Shown here: positions 35,501-44,682 of the stretch, in pieces
How the letters are laid out: each line of letters starts with the position of its first letter
Numbering within the stretch: position 1 is the stretch's first letter
Assembly (NCBI GenBank): GCA_030762935.1
Contig: CM060880.1
Coordinates: 10,078,501 to 10,142,500, forward strand
DNA: 64,000 nt
Source: Hymenopus coronatus
Lineage: Eukaryota > Arthropoda > Insecta > Mantodea > Hymenopodidae
Direction of reading: 5' to 3'
Program-made: the position numbers and the translations under genes
Notes under the pieces: generated by a model
Seen by the model: only the letters and a program-made list of their open reading frames with translations
Told to the model about the DNA's origin: nothing
The model's database searches: none

Positions 35501-36860
35501 TGGTATACTCCCTTGATAAAACATCAATAGGTTTGTAAATTATCACTGATATATGGTGGACTTTGTGACAATGATTTGTTTTAACAATTGAAAATTAGTT
35601 GAGTTGATTTTGTAACACTGCATCACTTTTTGTTTCGGAAAACATGTTTCAGAAGCCATGTGCTTCCATTGTCAATTCCTTTGGTCAACTGCCGGCATTG
35701 CTTGCTGTGGTGGTTGTCTCTGTCCTCGGTGGTGGTTTGATGAACCTCTGTATCAGTAGGTCGTCTGGCACGATTTCAAAATTGAAAACTCTGATCTTGT
35801 ATATGTTTTCTCAAACTTTTAATTCTGTCTTCCTTGTGTTGTTTTTTAGTATTTTTGGACTTCTATTTATGGAGTGTTTCTCTTTCCAAAAATGCCAAAC
35901 TACTGCAGATTTGTCTTGTTTTAGTTTAATATTTCTGTGGTGTTCTTTTGCTCTTGTTTTTATGTTTCTTTTTGTTTGGCCGATCTAGATTTATTTTTTA
36001 TATATATATATCTCATCCCACAACCAGGAATATATCAGCTCAACTGCAATGACTGTGAAAGTATCTACATTGGCCAAACAAAAAGAAATATAAAAACAAG
36101 AGCAAAAGAACACCACAGAAATAATAAACTCAAACAAGAAGACAAATCCACGGTAGCTTGGTATTTTTACAAAGATAAACACGCCATAAATAGAAGCCCA
36201 AAAATACTCGAAAACATCACAAGGAAGACAGAATTAAAAACAATTTTAATGAAAGGGTGTTTTGGAACATGATACTTATGAATAGAGTATTTTTGAGTGA
36301 TACTTAAGTGTTACAAACCCAACTCAAAAATATTCTACAAAACTAAAAGTTTGGGAAAATATATATATTTGGAAAAAGAAGAACTGCGTTTTCAATTTTG
36401 AAATCCTGCCAGACGACCTACTGATACAAAGGTTCATCCAACCACCACAGCAAGCAATGCAGGCAGTCAACCAAAGGAATTGACAATGGAAGCACATGGC
36501 TTCTGAAACATGTTTTCTGAAATAAAAAGTAGGTGATGTACTGTTACAAAATCGACTCAACTGATATTCAATTTGTAAACATTGTGAAACAGGTCCTAGA
36601 TGTTAAGGGTAAGTATTTGTAAATAGAAAGGTGCTGAGTTTGCTTTGTCCGGGAAACATCCTATACAAGCAGTTTCAGCTCTGGGATTAGGCACATTGGT
36701 TAACACAAACTGGTTATAATGTTACAGTGACCAAGCTGAGGCACGCAGACAGAAGGTGAAAGAGGCCAGGAAACGGCGAGAAGAGAGAATTTCAAAAAAG
36801 AAAGAAGAACTTCTGCAGTCATACCAACGTGAAGATGATGCTGCAGCTGCAAAGAAGTAA
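29546..36860 (+). CDS. RpL19: Ribosomal protein L19 (eL19), complete, six exons
   Basis: A structural protein of the cytosolic large ribosomal subunit. Exons 29546-29550, 29926-30032, 32301-32464, 32544-32652, 34356-34437 and 36728-36860 join to 600 nt: 199 residues plus TAA, the usual size for animal eL19 (about 196-203). Residues 1-38 carry [20 protein letters not shown] and [12 protein letters not shown]. Residues 39-92 carry the highly basic core ([34 protein letters not shown]). Residues 93-155 give [20 protein letters not shown] and [10 protein letters not shown]. The C-terminal helix (156-199) is charged, [18 protein letters not shown]. All introns are GT..AG and phases match at every junction. 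Introns are 375, 2268, 79, 1703 and 2290 nt; introns 2, 4 and 5 hold transposon remnants. No frameshift or stop, so it looks functional. A processed copy is excluded by the introns. Confidence 0.97.
29926..30032 (+). CDS. RpL19: RpL19 exon 2
   Basis: The acceptor is TCGTTTTCAG|TTCACTT. It encodes residues 2-37 plus the first base of Arg38. The donor is TTCAA|GTAAGT. Confidence 0.96.
30033..32300 (+). other. RpL19 intron 2: contents
   Basis: Apart from A-runs (30190-30205, 30270-30290), a long T-run (31939-31958) and a family A fragment (32051-32138), I see nothing. The 66-codon ORF at 31537-31737 has no recognisable domain. No C/D- or H/ACA-type snoRNA could be identified by eye. Confidence 0.5.
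32051..32138 (-). repeat. Family A repeat, 5' fragment in RpL19 intron 2
   Basis: The reverse complement gives TTTTTACTTTCTCTACACATG, GCACCCAAAAATTCAATACTG and GAGATTTCACCAGAAATATG, the first part of family A. It sits about 160 bp upstream of exon 3. Confidence 0.8.
32301..32464 (+). CDS. RpL19: RpL19 exon 3
   Basis: The acceptor is TTTGTTTCTCCAAAAG|GACAGAAC. GA completes Arg38, then [10 protein letters not shown]. It ends after MPQK (residue 92) with donor AAG|GTAAGG. The frame stays open upstream of the acceptor, but that sequence is not eL19. Confidence 0.97.
32544..32652 (+). CDS. RpL19: RpL19 exon 4
   Basis: The acceptor is AATGTTACAG|GTACTGTGG (Val93-Leu-Trp). It ends in the first base of Gly129, donor AAAGG|GTAAGC. 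The preceding intron is only 79 nt. Confidence 0.97.
32962..33507. mobile_element. Non-autonomous TA-flanked TIR element in RpL19 intron 4
   Basis: Element 32964-33505 (542 bp) with TIRs TGAGGGTCATTTCAGAAGTC and (right end, reversed) TGAGGGCCATTTCAGAAGTC. Both continue ATGGCAAC / TTGGCAAC and TATTTT. TA lies on both sides. The TA target and roughly 37-bp TIR indicate a mariner-type element. No transposase frame was recognised inside. Confidence 0.85.
34356..34437 (+). CDS. RpL19: RpL19 exon 5
   Basis: The acceptor is TATCTTTTAG|GTAACGTATTC, giving [18 protein letters not shown]. It ends AA|GTAAGT, and those two bases join the T of exon 6 to make Asn156. Confidence 0.97.
34690..35270 (+). other. 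Unassigned purine-rich segment in RpL19 intron 5
   Basis: The base composition differs from its neighbours (G+A rich, few C). A 107-codon ORF (34789-35112) contains a [12 protein letters not shown] stretch and a [17 protein letters not shown] stretch. Read on in another frame it gives a [24 protein letters not shown] piece. It looks like an old retroelement coding region, but I cannot match it to a named family. A single copy is seen in the window. Confidence 0.35.
35325..35543 (+). mobile_element. 5' part of the TTAA/'GGGGAGTC' element, cut by a PLE insertion
   Basis: TTAA (35325-35328) then GGGGAGTCAAAATGGGAT. It is similar along its length to 4969-5185 (TTTAAAAATATTNTTGAAAATAATCCTG, ACATTCTGGTA, AAAACATCAATA). 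It stops at the PLE boundary. Confidence 0.6.
35532..36583. mobile_element. Penelope-like element, inverted pair of GIY-YIG halves in RpL19 intron 5
   Basis: Two copies of the PLE 3' region face each other: minus 35544-35992 and plus about 36015-36571, separated by a short TA-rich stretch. The plus arm encodes a GIY-YIG endonuclease start, [20 protein letters not shown], then KTRAKEHHR. The minus arm lacks the GIY end. Both outer ends carry TGTTACAAAATC-type sequence in inverted orientation. TTTGTAAA flanks the pair (35532-35539, 36572-36579), so the whole structure may have been inserted as one unit. Penelope-like elements encode RT plus GIY-YIG endonuclease and often carry inverted terminal repeats. 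The 114-codon hydrophobic + ORF at 35644-35988 is only the antisense of the endonuclease. Confidence 0.85.
36728..36860 (+). CDS. RpL19: RpL19 exon 6 and stop
   Basis: The acceptor is ATGTTACAG|TGACCAAGC, giving [20 protein letters not shown] and the Lys/Glu-rich tail, ending AAAKK then TAA at 36858-36860. Confidence 0.97.
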
Positions 36861-36930
36861 ACCATGTGTATTTTGGCATAATTATGATTCTCTTTGTTCT
36901 AAATATTGAAAAGCTTTGGAAGAAGTTGTG

Positions 36931-36936
36931 AATAAA
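36931..36936 (+). terminator. RpL19 polyadenylation signal
   Basis: AATAAA lies 70 nt after the stop codon. Cleavage is expected about 15-25 nt further on, giving a 3' UTR of roughly 90 nt, short as is usual for ribosomal protein genes. Confidence 0.8.
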
Positions 36937-37256
36937 TTGGTTATAAAACATTTACTTGCTATTCATTGACCTTAACTTATCGTATTTATCCTAATAGAAA
37001 AGATTTTTCTTTTTCCCCAAAAAATATTAACATAGGAACTGGTGAGGGGGGTCATCTCTCCTTTGCGATGTTTTTAGAATAACATGCTCTGGAATAAAGC
37101 AGGTTTCAAAATTTGCAGGTAACAAAGCCTGGGGTAAGTGCTAAAGATTACTGCTAAGGTTGTGAGGAATACAGCAGAGTTTGTGCCGTAAAGTTACCGG
37201 TAATGGTTTTAGGATCTCTCTTTCATAGAACATTACACAGATAATTAAATCATTGA

Positions 37257-37542
37257 AATGAAATGGTGTTTTATTTATGGATGCTCTTTAACTTCCATGA
37301 TTCCCAGCATCCCATTTTACACTGGGCATGAAAGACCGTTTAATTTTCCTCAGAGGTCTCTTTATCAGACAACTTTTTTTATTTGCCGTAAATCTACAAT
37401 ACAGTACTAATGACTACTTCTCTTCCGAAGGAAGCCATGCTAAGGGTTTTTACGCCTGAAACAATCCATCATCCTCTGCCAGGTTTGAACCAGTGACCTT
37501 GGATATATGAAGTTAGCATGGTAATACACCACAGAGGGCGAC
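37257..37542 (-). repeat. SINE family B, copy 2
   Basis: The minus strand begins with a tRNA-like head (GTCGCCCTCTGTGGTGTATTACC, decayed B box GGTTCAAACCTGG), then GTGTAAAAACCC, CATGGCTTCCTTCGGAAGAG and GAGACCTCTGAGGAAAATTAA. It matches 60132-60425. Confidence 0.85.
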
Positions 37543-37574
37543 AAAAATCATTAAGAAACACAAGATAATGTGTT

Positions 37575-37990
37575 ATATAAAAAACAAAAGAATATGAGTC
37601 AGTTTTTGTAACACAACTTATTTTTACTTACTGGGACCGGTTTTGGGAACGTTTGTTCCCATTTTCAATCCTTAATTCCGACTAAATCTTGCTTTTTCAG
37701 CACCAATGATAGTGGTGTATCGCTTGTGGAGGCATCTATTGCTGGATCTATGAATTTCCAAAGGTGGTTGTATGGTGGTGAATCAAAATTCATATGAATC
37801 TTTTTCTTCATGATATAGATCTCTCAGACATCTAATTCTGTGAGTTTATGTACTGATTTTAACAGTTTTATATTTGGCGTGATTTTGTGTTCTGATGTCC
37901 AAAAGTGATAGGCGACTGCTGATTTCTATTTGCTTGCATTTTAGGTTTCTCATGTGTTCCTTTAATCTGATCTCCAAACTGAAGTTTAAA
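37575..37990 (-). mobile_element. Penelope-like element remnant, divergent lineage (endonuclease C-terminus + terminal motif)
   Basis: On the minus strand, across frames, there is a LKEHMRNLKCKQIEIS block, a degraded HK-rich middle, then INRS-like and FTTIQPPLEIHRSSN / PPYNHLWKFIDPAIDASTSD pieces typical of the region after the GIY-YIG motif. This is followed by ATTGAAAAT-GGGAAC-AAAC-GTTCCC-AAAAC (near 37640-37680), a 6-7 bp hairpin where other PLEs carry the hammerhead-type block. The end, TGTTACAAAAACTGACTC, resembles the end of the 56-kb PLE (TGTTACAAAATCGACTC). The frames are broken. Confidence 0.65.
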
Positions 37991-38704
37991 TTGATTTATA
38001 CAAAGAAATATCTTTAAATTAACAAACATGAAAACTTTGGATTATTCAGAGCTGCGGTACTTTCTGATATTTTGGCATTAAGGATGTGGCTTATTGTTGG
38101 GAGACCTGGGATTACAAGCATTCTCATTGGAAAAAAAAAAAAGATTTCTCTCGGACTAAAATAAAAATATAGGATTTTCTTTCAGTTTGTATAACAATTT
38201 ATTCTATTAAGTGAGTTTTCAATAGAAAATCTTCATCAATCATTGCCTTGCAATGAGCTGTAAAACTGTTGCCCATCGTACACAAAGTGGTACATTTCTA
38301 TTCTCCCCACTTCCACCCATTACAACTGTGCAAATTCAATAAGCTAAACTGTTTACGATGTGTTAAATATATTGTCTAATTAGAAAATCTTATGTATTAT
38401 CATCAAAGCTCTGCAGCCATTGTCAACTACATACCACTAGATTTCTGTTCCCCATCTCTCTCTTGCCCATTACAAAAATTTTCACACAATTTTGCTGAAA
38501 AAAAAAAATAAAAGAGACTTTAATCAGGTTGTGTCAGTGTATGATCAGAATGTGTTTCAAAATTATGCAGTCTTTTAATGTAGATGGTATGCTAAATTCC
38601 AAAATTTAGTTTTAAAAAAAATGTAAGTTTTGTATTTGAATAAATACGGTATATTTCCTTGTATTCTTGCTGACATTTTGTTCCTGAAAGATCTTTTTGC
38701 TTTA
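37991..38704. other. No gene seen
   Basis: AT-rich intergenic sequence. Confidence 0.5.
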
Positions 38705-38945
38705 CATTCTATATTTACTTTATGTACAATGTACTTAGGGATAGAGAAGTATTGTATTCCACCCAAAAATTTGATGTCAGGATTTCACCAGAAATACATG
38801 AATCCAAAAAAAGCATTTTCAGAAACAGGTCCATGTGTGTGTGTCTTTGGACAGCATAGCTCAAAAATGAAAAGACTGTTAAATATCAAACTTGGTATTT
38901 AAGTTTGGTATCTTCTAAGGATGCGACAAAGATTTTTAAGATTGT
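38705..38945 (+). repeat. Family A repeat, 5' fragment A8
   Basis: It contains ATGTACAATGTACTTAGGGATAGAGAAG, CCACCCAAAAATTTGATG and AAATATCAAACTTGGTATTT. It breaks off at GATTTTTAAG. Confidence 0.75.
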
Positions 38946-40524
38946 GTGTAAAGACGAATATAAACAGTGTACATAGCAAATGAAGGCCAATGAATAATGA
39001 AACTAATTCATTACTATTGATGTTTAATTGAAAATAAGTGATATAACGCATGTAGTATATACACATATTTCCAACAATATAGAACAAATAAATGCAAAAT
39101 AACTTGTTACAATGAGAGAAATATATAACAAAGTAATTTTCACTGGGTTAGAATATTAATGACTCAATTCCTTCCAAGTCTCCATCATTCTCAGAAGCAT
39201 CAACATCATTGACATCAAGACATATCATTAGTGGTTCTTATTCCATCTAATTCCTATGCTTTTCATCACACCTTCCATAAAAGTCTTCCCACCTCTATAA
39301 TTGTGAAAGTCTTATGTTCCCTCACGTACAAATACCAACAATAATAATAATAAAGAATAATATGTAGCTTGTATAAAACAGATCATTGCACGTGGTTGGA
39401 AATAGCCAGATATTGCAACGGTGCAGCATCTAGATCCGTTTCTGTTGTCTGTCCAACCATCCGGATTACTGCTTTGTGATTGGTTGAAAGTCAAACAGGT
39501 ATAACTTTTCATCTGCTTTGTTTTGGATGTACCAACTTAATTCTCAAGTGGAAGGATTCAGTGGCGGGGGTATATGCATTCCTTTGTTGTTAAACATCAC
39601 AGAACCATATAAATACATATTATCTTACCTTATTCTTTGTTGCTGTTTCACTATGAACAAGCTTTTAAACACACCAACATTCATTTCTGTACGATGGTCA
39701 GATGCAGACTTAGATTTAGAGGGAAGAATTAATTTGCTCTCTGAAATGAAACCTGAATCGACGGAACCAGCATGATGTAAAATTAAGTGGCCTCCTTTGC
39801 TGATATAGGAACTTGAAAACCTCTACTTCCATCGCTCATCTGCCAGCAGGCAGTTCACAGTTTTGGTATAGCCAGGTTTCATCCAGGTAATACATTTTAG
39901 TGTCACTCTGGTGACGTTACCAGTGAGAGATACATTTGTTTGAATTAGAGCATTCACACCAGGTCACTGCATTGGCTCACCAAGCCGGGCTCACCAGCCG
40001 CTGGAGTAAATTGGAGTGTTCGCACTGGGACACAGACACAGTGTTGCAGATTTGCCGACAGTCATTTCTGAGCATAGCTAAACATTCATTTTACATTATA
40101 CTGCACTCATTGTAAACCATGAGTTAAGATTTAATTAATATGGGAGATTTTATAAGTGAAGTAGGAAGTCCTGCTATTTGGGACATAAAAAGCGATGTCT
40201 ATAGCAATAAAGTGGTGAGCACAAAATAAATGCATAGCAAGAAATTATAAATAAGTTTGTGCCTGAATTCAATGAGAAGAGCATAAATGAAAAAAACAAA
40301 ATTGGTAAGTTGTACATTATTTTTTCACTTTAATATTGTATTTTTCGTACCATGAGACTAGTGAAATTTAGTTTCTACCCCTGCATCCCTCACCCCCTTT
40401 ATTTTGTGTTACCAATAGCAAGTGTACCGTTATGCAGTCTCAATGCAAGAAAAGACAAAATGGATGATTAAAGGACGTTAAGGTACAACAACAAAATGAA
40501 TGAGCACGGAAACAAACATTCACA
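38946..40524. other. Intergenic region with no gene seen
   Basis: The segment 39945-40070 is GC-richer and contains two similar blocks, GAGCATTCACACCAGG and GAGTGTTCGCACTGGG, possibly a transposon end. I could not find a partner end. ORFs up to 85 codons (39518-39775) lack recognisable features. Confidence 0.45.
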
Positions 40525-41966
40525 CACACACACTCTTCTGAAAATGCTTTTGTTTTTTTGGATTCAGGCATGTACTTCTGTGAAATCTTGGTGTCAAATT
40601 TTTGGGGTGAAATACAATACCTTCTCTATCCACTATGTACATTGTAGACACAGGGCTGGTGAAAGCAAAAAATCTGATGTCTTCCATTCATATAATATAC
40701 TCTAGCTGTTCTATATACAAACTATTCTTAAAAAAGATTATTATTTTATCTACATCATGCTAATCAAGATAAACATTAGCAGAATTGGTCTTGTAGGTAG
40801 AAGGGAAATAAGGGAATACATTAGGCTAAAGCAAGTCAAACTTTTTAAAAGCTAATCGCTATTTGAAACAATTGAGATTCAGTTTGCTTTGCACAGACTC
40901 ATTTGAGAAGAGTTAGGAAATTTAAAATTGAAATAAATAAGAAGGAATTTCTCAAAAAGTCAATTCTACGAGAAAAATATCTATGACAAATGATGTGTTT
41001 TAGTGAATTCTACATTTTTTTGCGTAGTAAGTTTTAGTCTAGTTTGTTTGTTCATTTGGTCCCACTACGAGCAAGAACCCAGGGATGTTGAACACGTCAT
41101 GCAAATGGAGCATGTATCATAACCAATAGAACACCCATCACCAATAATACTATTATTTCTCTCTGTCTTTCTTATACAGAAAGAAGAGAAGGGAAAATTA
41201 ATTTATTAATTTTATTTTATTTATTTTAAGCTATCACCACTGCAAGAGTAAACCTACATCACATGCTATAAATTACCATCGTGTATTATTTGCCATATTT
41301 TTAATATTTACCAGTATATGGGGAGTGGGTATATATGAAACTTTAAATTTTTCTTAAAGATTTTATGTTGAGTATGATTGCCTAATAGCTTGAGATATCT
41401 TGGAAGGTCATTATATTATATTTTTATTGCAAAGTAGTAACATCCTTTTTGAAACATCTTTAAGTTATTTACTGGTCTATGTAAATTCTCTGCCTGCCTT
41501 GTACTGTGATCATGTACTGTAAATCTTATGATTTAACCATTTTTCAAGATTCTGCAAAACTCATCCAGAATAAAGAGACCTTCAGAGGCTATTCCCAGAA
41601 AATTCAAAGTATTCACTTTATTTGTGATATTTACTATCTTTAAATAGTGCATTTTAACCAAAATGAGTCATTTTTTATGATAACAATTTAAAAAATGTTT
41701 CCATGTAAACAGAAGTTAGTGCTAGGGAGATTTTCTTGAAAATCTTCATGTTGCATTCTTGTATCATACCAAGTTTGATATTTAATAATCTTTTAGCTTT
41801 TGACCTATGCTGTCCTCGCAATCATGCTCTCACATACACACACCTTATCCTATTTTTTATTTTAGACTCAGCGGACTGTGGTGAAATCTCTGTATCAAAT
41901 TTTTGGGTGGCATACAATATTTTCTCTATGTACTATGTAAATAGTATGCATAGAGAAAGTAAAAGA
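40525..41966 (-). repeat. Family A repeat, minus-strand copy A9 plus start of the next unit (head-to-tail)
   Basis: Read on minus: a unit starts at 41966 (ACTTTCTCTATGC...) and runs to 41549, is interrupted by a LINE fragment (41041-41548), and resumes 41040-40658, ending ...AGACATCAGATTT. There a second unit starts at once (TTTGCTTTCACCAGCC, palindrome ACAATGTACATAGTG) and runs to 40525. This is a true head-to-tail junction sharing a single T-run. Confidence 0.8.
41041..41548 (-). pseudogene. LINE 3' fragment inside family A
   Basis: The minus strand reads as the end of a LINE ORF2: SQYKAGREF (family form HNTR.AxxLH), LKDVSKRMLLLCNKNI, and a PRYLKLLGNHTQHKIFKKNLK-like end. It matches the 44935-45487 copy segment by segment (ACATCCTTTTTGRAACA, GTTGAGTATGATTGCCTAATA). 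No intact frame. Confidence 0.7.
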
Positions 41967-42224
41967 TCATAATAATCAGTTTTGTTGTTTATAATCATTT
42001 TGGAGCACAGTTGCTTTAATTATATACCAAACGAAAAAATGGATAAAGGAACATTTCACATTTTCATCATCTTTGCATTTTCATGTAGTACACTTCTCAC
42101 ACAGTAACTGCAGAGGGGGTTATCTTGTCTAAAAGGTTTACCTTATTGTTGAACTACATGCAAGAAAGACTCATACAGTTATATTTACAGCAATATTGCA
42201 TTTTATCTATTTGAGTGCTTCTTG

Positions 42225-42510
42225 GACGTACTTGAACACTTAATAAAGCTTATTGGTTTATAAAGTTTATTGGAAGTATTTTCTGCAATCTCACCCAGGC
42301 ATTTGACTGTGTAAAACATGCAATATTACTAAAAAAACTAAGGTTTTATGAGCAATTTTGTTGGGTTAAGTTGGATCTATGGAACAGAAAACAAAGGGTG
42401 GAGATAAAGATTTATAATCAAACTATCTATGCAGCAAGGCCTATTACTCAATACAGGAATTTATGGAGGAACAGTAAAAGGTACTATACCAGAAAATGAA
42501 ATGTAATGCC
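42225..42510 (+). pseudogene. LINE reverse transcriptase fragment
   Basis: The + frame reads CNLTQAFDCVKHAILLKKLR then KLDLWNRKQRVEIKIYNQ. This corresponds to the RT palm block 'F.DL..AFD.V.H..LL.KL' and '..YL.NR.Q.V.I'. The catalytic-metal Asp of AFD is present. The surrounding frame is short and deleted (the GIRG region is shortened). Confidence 0.75.
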
Positions 42511-42919
42511 TCACTGTATTGGCATGAGTGTAAGCATTCTTTGTAATACACATGTTACTGTAATCTCTAAATTATCTTGCATGCTTGTCTGCTACTTGGG
42601 TCAATAGGACCTATGACTCATTTATAATATGATCATATATATATATATATTAGTAAAATAACTGTTTGCTGAGTATTAGTAATAAGTAATTGTAGAATAT
42701 TGGAATTGTAGTAGAAATTGGAAAATATATTAAAATTGTAGATACTGAATTATTTGTGGTGGTGGTTAATTACAAAAAAAAAAAAAAAAATAGTTAAAAT
42801 TTGGTGGTGGTGTTAAAAATGGTTGCATGCATCGAAAAATTGGCTGTCTGTATGACGTGTTCAATATCCCCGAGCTTCGCTCAAGGATGGAACCAAATGA
42901 ACAAAACAGACAAACAAAC

Positions 42920-43495
42920 AAATGATAAGTTAATTCAAAATCTTCTCGGGCTTCTAGCCAGGTAATAACTTGGCTTGACACCAACGTTTCGAAGAAGTGC
43001 ATCTTCCTCGTCTTCAGGGTGAACTGATGGTTTGAGCCAGGAGCCAGGAGCAGGAACTAGTCGCCCGAGTGTACTCGGGCGGGGGCAAATCACCACGGTA
43101 CCTATCCGCTTTTCTTGCGGATTTACCCGTGTGATATAATGGTTTGAGCTTGCGGAGACTGGTATTTATAAGAGCTGGGATGAAGCTAACATCTGATTGG
43201 TTCGCGAGATATTATGGCCTGGTATTTAAGATGACTGAGTCCCAGCTCTTATAACGTGGTGATTTGCCCCCGCCCGAGTACACTCGGGCGACTAGTTCCT
43301 GCTCCTGGCTCCTGGCTCTTATAAATACCAGTCTCCGCAAGCTCAAACCATCAGTTCACCCTGAAGACGAGGAAGATGCACTTCTTCGAAACGTTGGTGT
43401 CAAGCCAAGTTATTACCTGGCTAGAAGCCCGAGAAGATTTTGAATTAACACGTCGCCAGGAAAGCTATAGTTCTTATTTTAAATGATAAGTTAAT
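42920..43495. mobile_element. Penelope-like element terminal-repeat insertion, large inverted repeat
   Basis: A 546-bp insert (42935-43480) is flanked by a perfect 15-bp duplication, AAATGATAAGTTAAT (42920-42934, 43481-43495). It is mostly one imperfect palindrome: both arms run TCAAAATCTTCTCGGGCTTC...CAGGGTGAACTGATGGTTTGAGC, then CCAGGAGCAGGAACTAGTCGCCC...CGGGCGGGGGCAAATCACCACG, with a short unpaired centre. The plus arm (43353-43395) carries CCTGAAGACGAGGAAG-ATGCA-CTTCTTCGAAACGTTGG. The GC-rich centre contrasts with the AT-rich surroundings. No protein is encoded. It is the same PLE lineage as 18290-18679. Confidence 0.8.
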
Positions 43496-43514
43496 GCTCC
43501 CCTCCATTAACACT

Positions 43515-43740
43515 GAGTCGGTCTGGGTGGCTCAATAGGTTAGGCGATGGCCTTCTGATGCCAAGGTCGCGGGTTCAAACCCGATCTAGATCAAATGGTT
43601 TTAAGTGTGCTTAAAGGCGACAGTCCCATGTCAGTACATTTACTGTCATGTAAAAGACCTGCGAGAAAAATTCCATCAGCGGTGCTAACGTGTTCCTGGC
43701 ACTTTACGGCGTCATTAACAAACTGTGTACATAGTTTTAT
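43515..43740 (+). repeat. SINE family E, copy 1 (tRNA-headed)
   Basis: The head GTCTGGGTGGCTCAATAGGTTAGGC (A-box like) and GTCGCGGGTTCAAACCCGATC (B box) are well preserved. Then come TTAAAGGCGACAGTCCCATG, TTTACTGTCATGTAAAAGACC and GCACTTTACGGCGTCATTAACAAA. A second, more decayed copy is at 49025-49235. It lies about 700 bp upstream of the ACOX start codon. Confidence 0.8.
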
Positions 43741-44064
43741 TAATTTTCTTTTTTCTACTGGCACTGAGTCCGCCTAATTTTGTCCAGGAACATATATAAT
43801 ACCTGCTGACACATGCAAGCTTGCAAAATTGTTTAACTTTGTCTATGAATTTTGCACTTGCGTCAGCTGATTATTTGCTGGCAGTATACCAATATAGCGG
43901 ATAAAGATTCCAACTGATTGATATTTCCTAAAGAGAAGTTTTACTAATGCATTTACTATTAGGGTACAAGATTCTTTGAAAAATAAAAATATTGGTATGC
44001 AAGGAGAAAGAATTGATAATTTTGAAGCATCAGCGTTGTTAATGAAGAGTAAGTCGTACAGCAA

Positions 44065-44462
44065 CTCTGTTTAGTAGAAGTTGTGTTATAAGGTTGGTTT
44101 CCTGGTAGTTTGACATTGAATTTTCGCCAACGCGGAACGGAACCACGAGCTTTTATTTGTTGTGTTGTTTTACGTAGCATGTCGATAGAGATGAGATGAG
44201 AGGCCAGAAGAAAGTGGAGATTTACGGCAAGATTGTTGAAGCTGAGTGAGAGGCGAATTGTGACGACTCACTGTCTTCCATTGTGTCAGAAGTTCGTCGC
44301 CGTGATACAGCTGCATGAAGGTTGAGTGTAGAGTGGTTCAACTTGAGCGAATTTGAAGGTTGACTTGATTCGTGAACGGTTTAGACAGTGTCTGTGTAAT
44401 AGTTTTGATGATTAGTTATTTATCAGAATAAAGTTGTCCAAAATACAATTTAGGAACGTCAC
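44065..44462 (+). promoter_or_regulatory. Putative ACOX promoter / 5' UTR
   Basis: Sequence between the SINE-rich upstream region and the first ACOX ATG is less AT-rich and repeat-free (44170-44400: GAGATGAGAGGCC, GAGTGAGAGGCGAATTGTGACGACTCAC). No TATA box or initiator can be assigned confidently. An upstream non-coding exon cannot be excluded, because ACAATTTAG before 44453 could be an acceptor. Confidence 0.4.
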
Positions 44463-44682
44463 ATGACAGATCTGGTAACGGTGATAAGTGGACGGTTCAA
44501 GAAACTGTGTGGCTATAATCAAAACCACCCCGTGACAGACATGGTCTCTAAAAGGCAAAGTACTGCACGTAAATGTAACCCAGATCTTGTAAAAGAAAGA
44601 CAGAAAAGTACCTTCGATTCATTAGAACTAACTCATCTTCTAGATGGAGGGCCAGAGAAAACTAAGGAAAGAAAAGAAAGAG
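44463..44682 (+). CDS. ACOX exon 1
   Basis: It encodes 73 residues plus one base, with donor AAAGAG|GTAAGAGCC (phase 1). The ORF continues past the donor to 44789, but that sequence (KSHRLLAFFK...) does not fit the family, whereas splicing to 50317 does. Confidence 0.88.

Noticed and set aside
35644..35988. 114-codon hydrophobic ORF (+), looks like a membrane protein
   Set aside because: It is the exact antisense of a PLE GIY-YIG endonuclease arm. A similar ORF occurs at 53465-53914 over another PLE copy for the same reason.
30033..36727. snoRNA genes in RpL19 introns
   Set aside because: Ribosomal protein introns often host snoRNAs, but I found no C/D box pair with a terminal stem and no H/ACA pair by eye. 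A covariance-model search would be needed.
39945..40070. Transposon end or CpG-like regulatory segment
   Set aside because: The GC-richer blocks are partly repeated, but I found neither a matching far end nor target duplication.
43517..43590. tRNA gene (+)
   Set aside because: A SINE E head; a copy with the same 3' body occurs at 49025.
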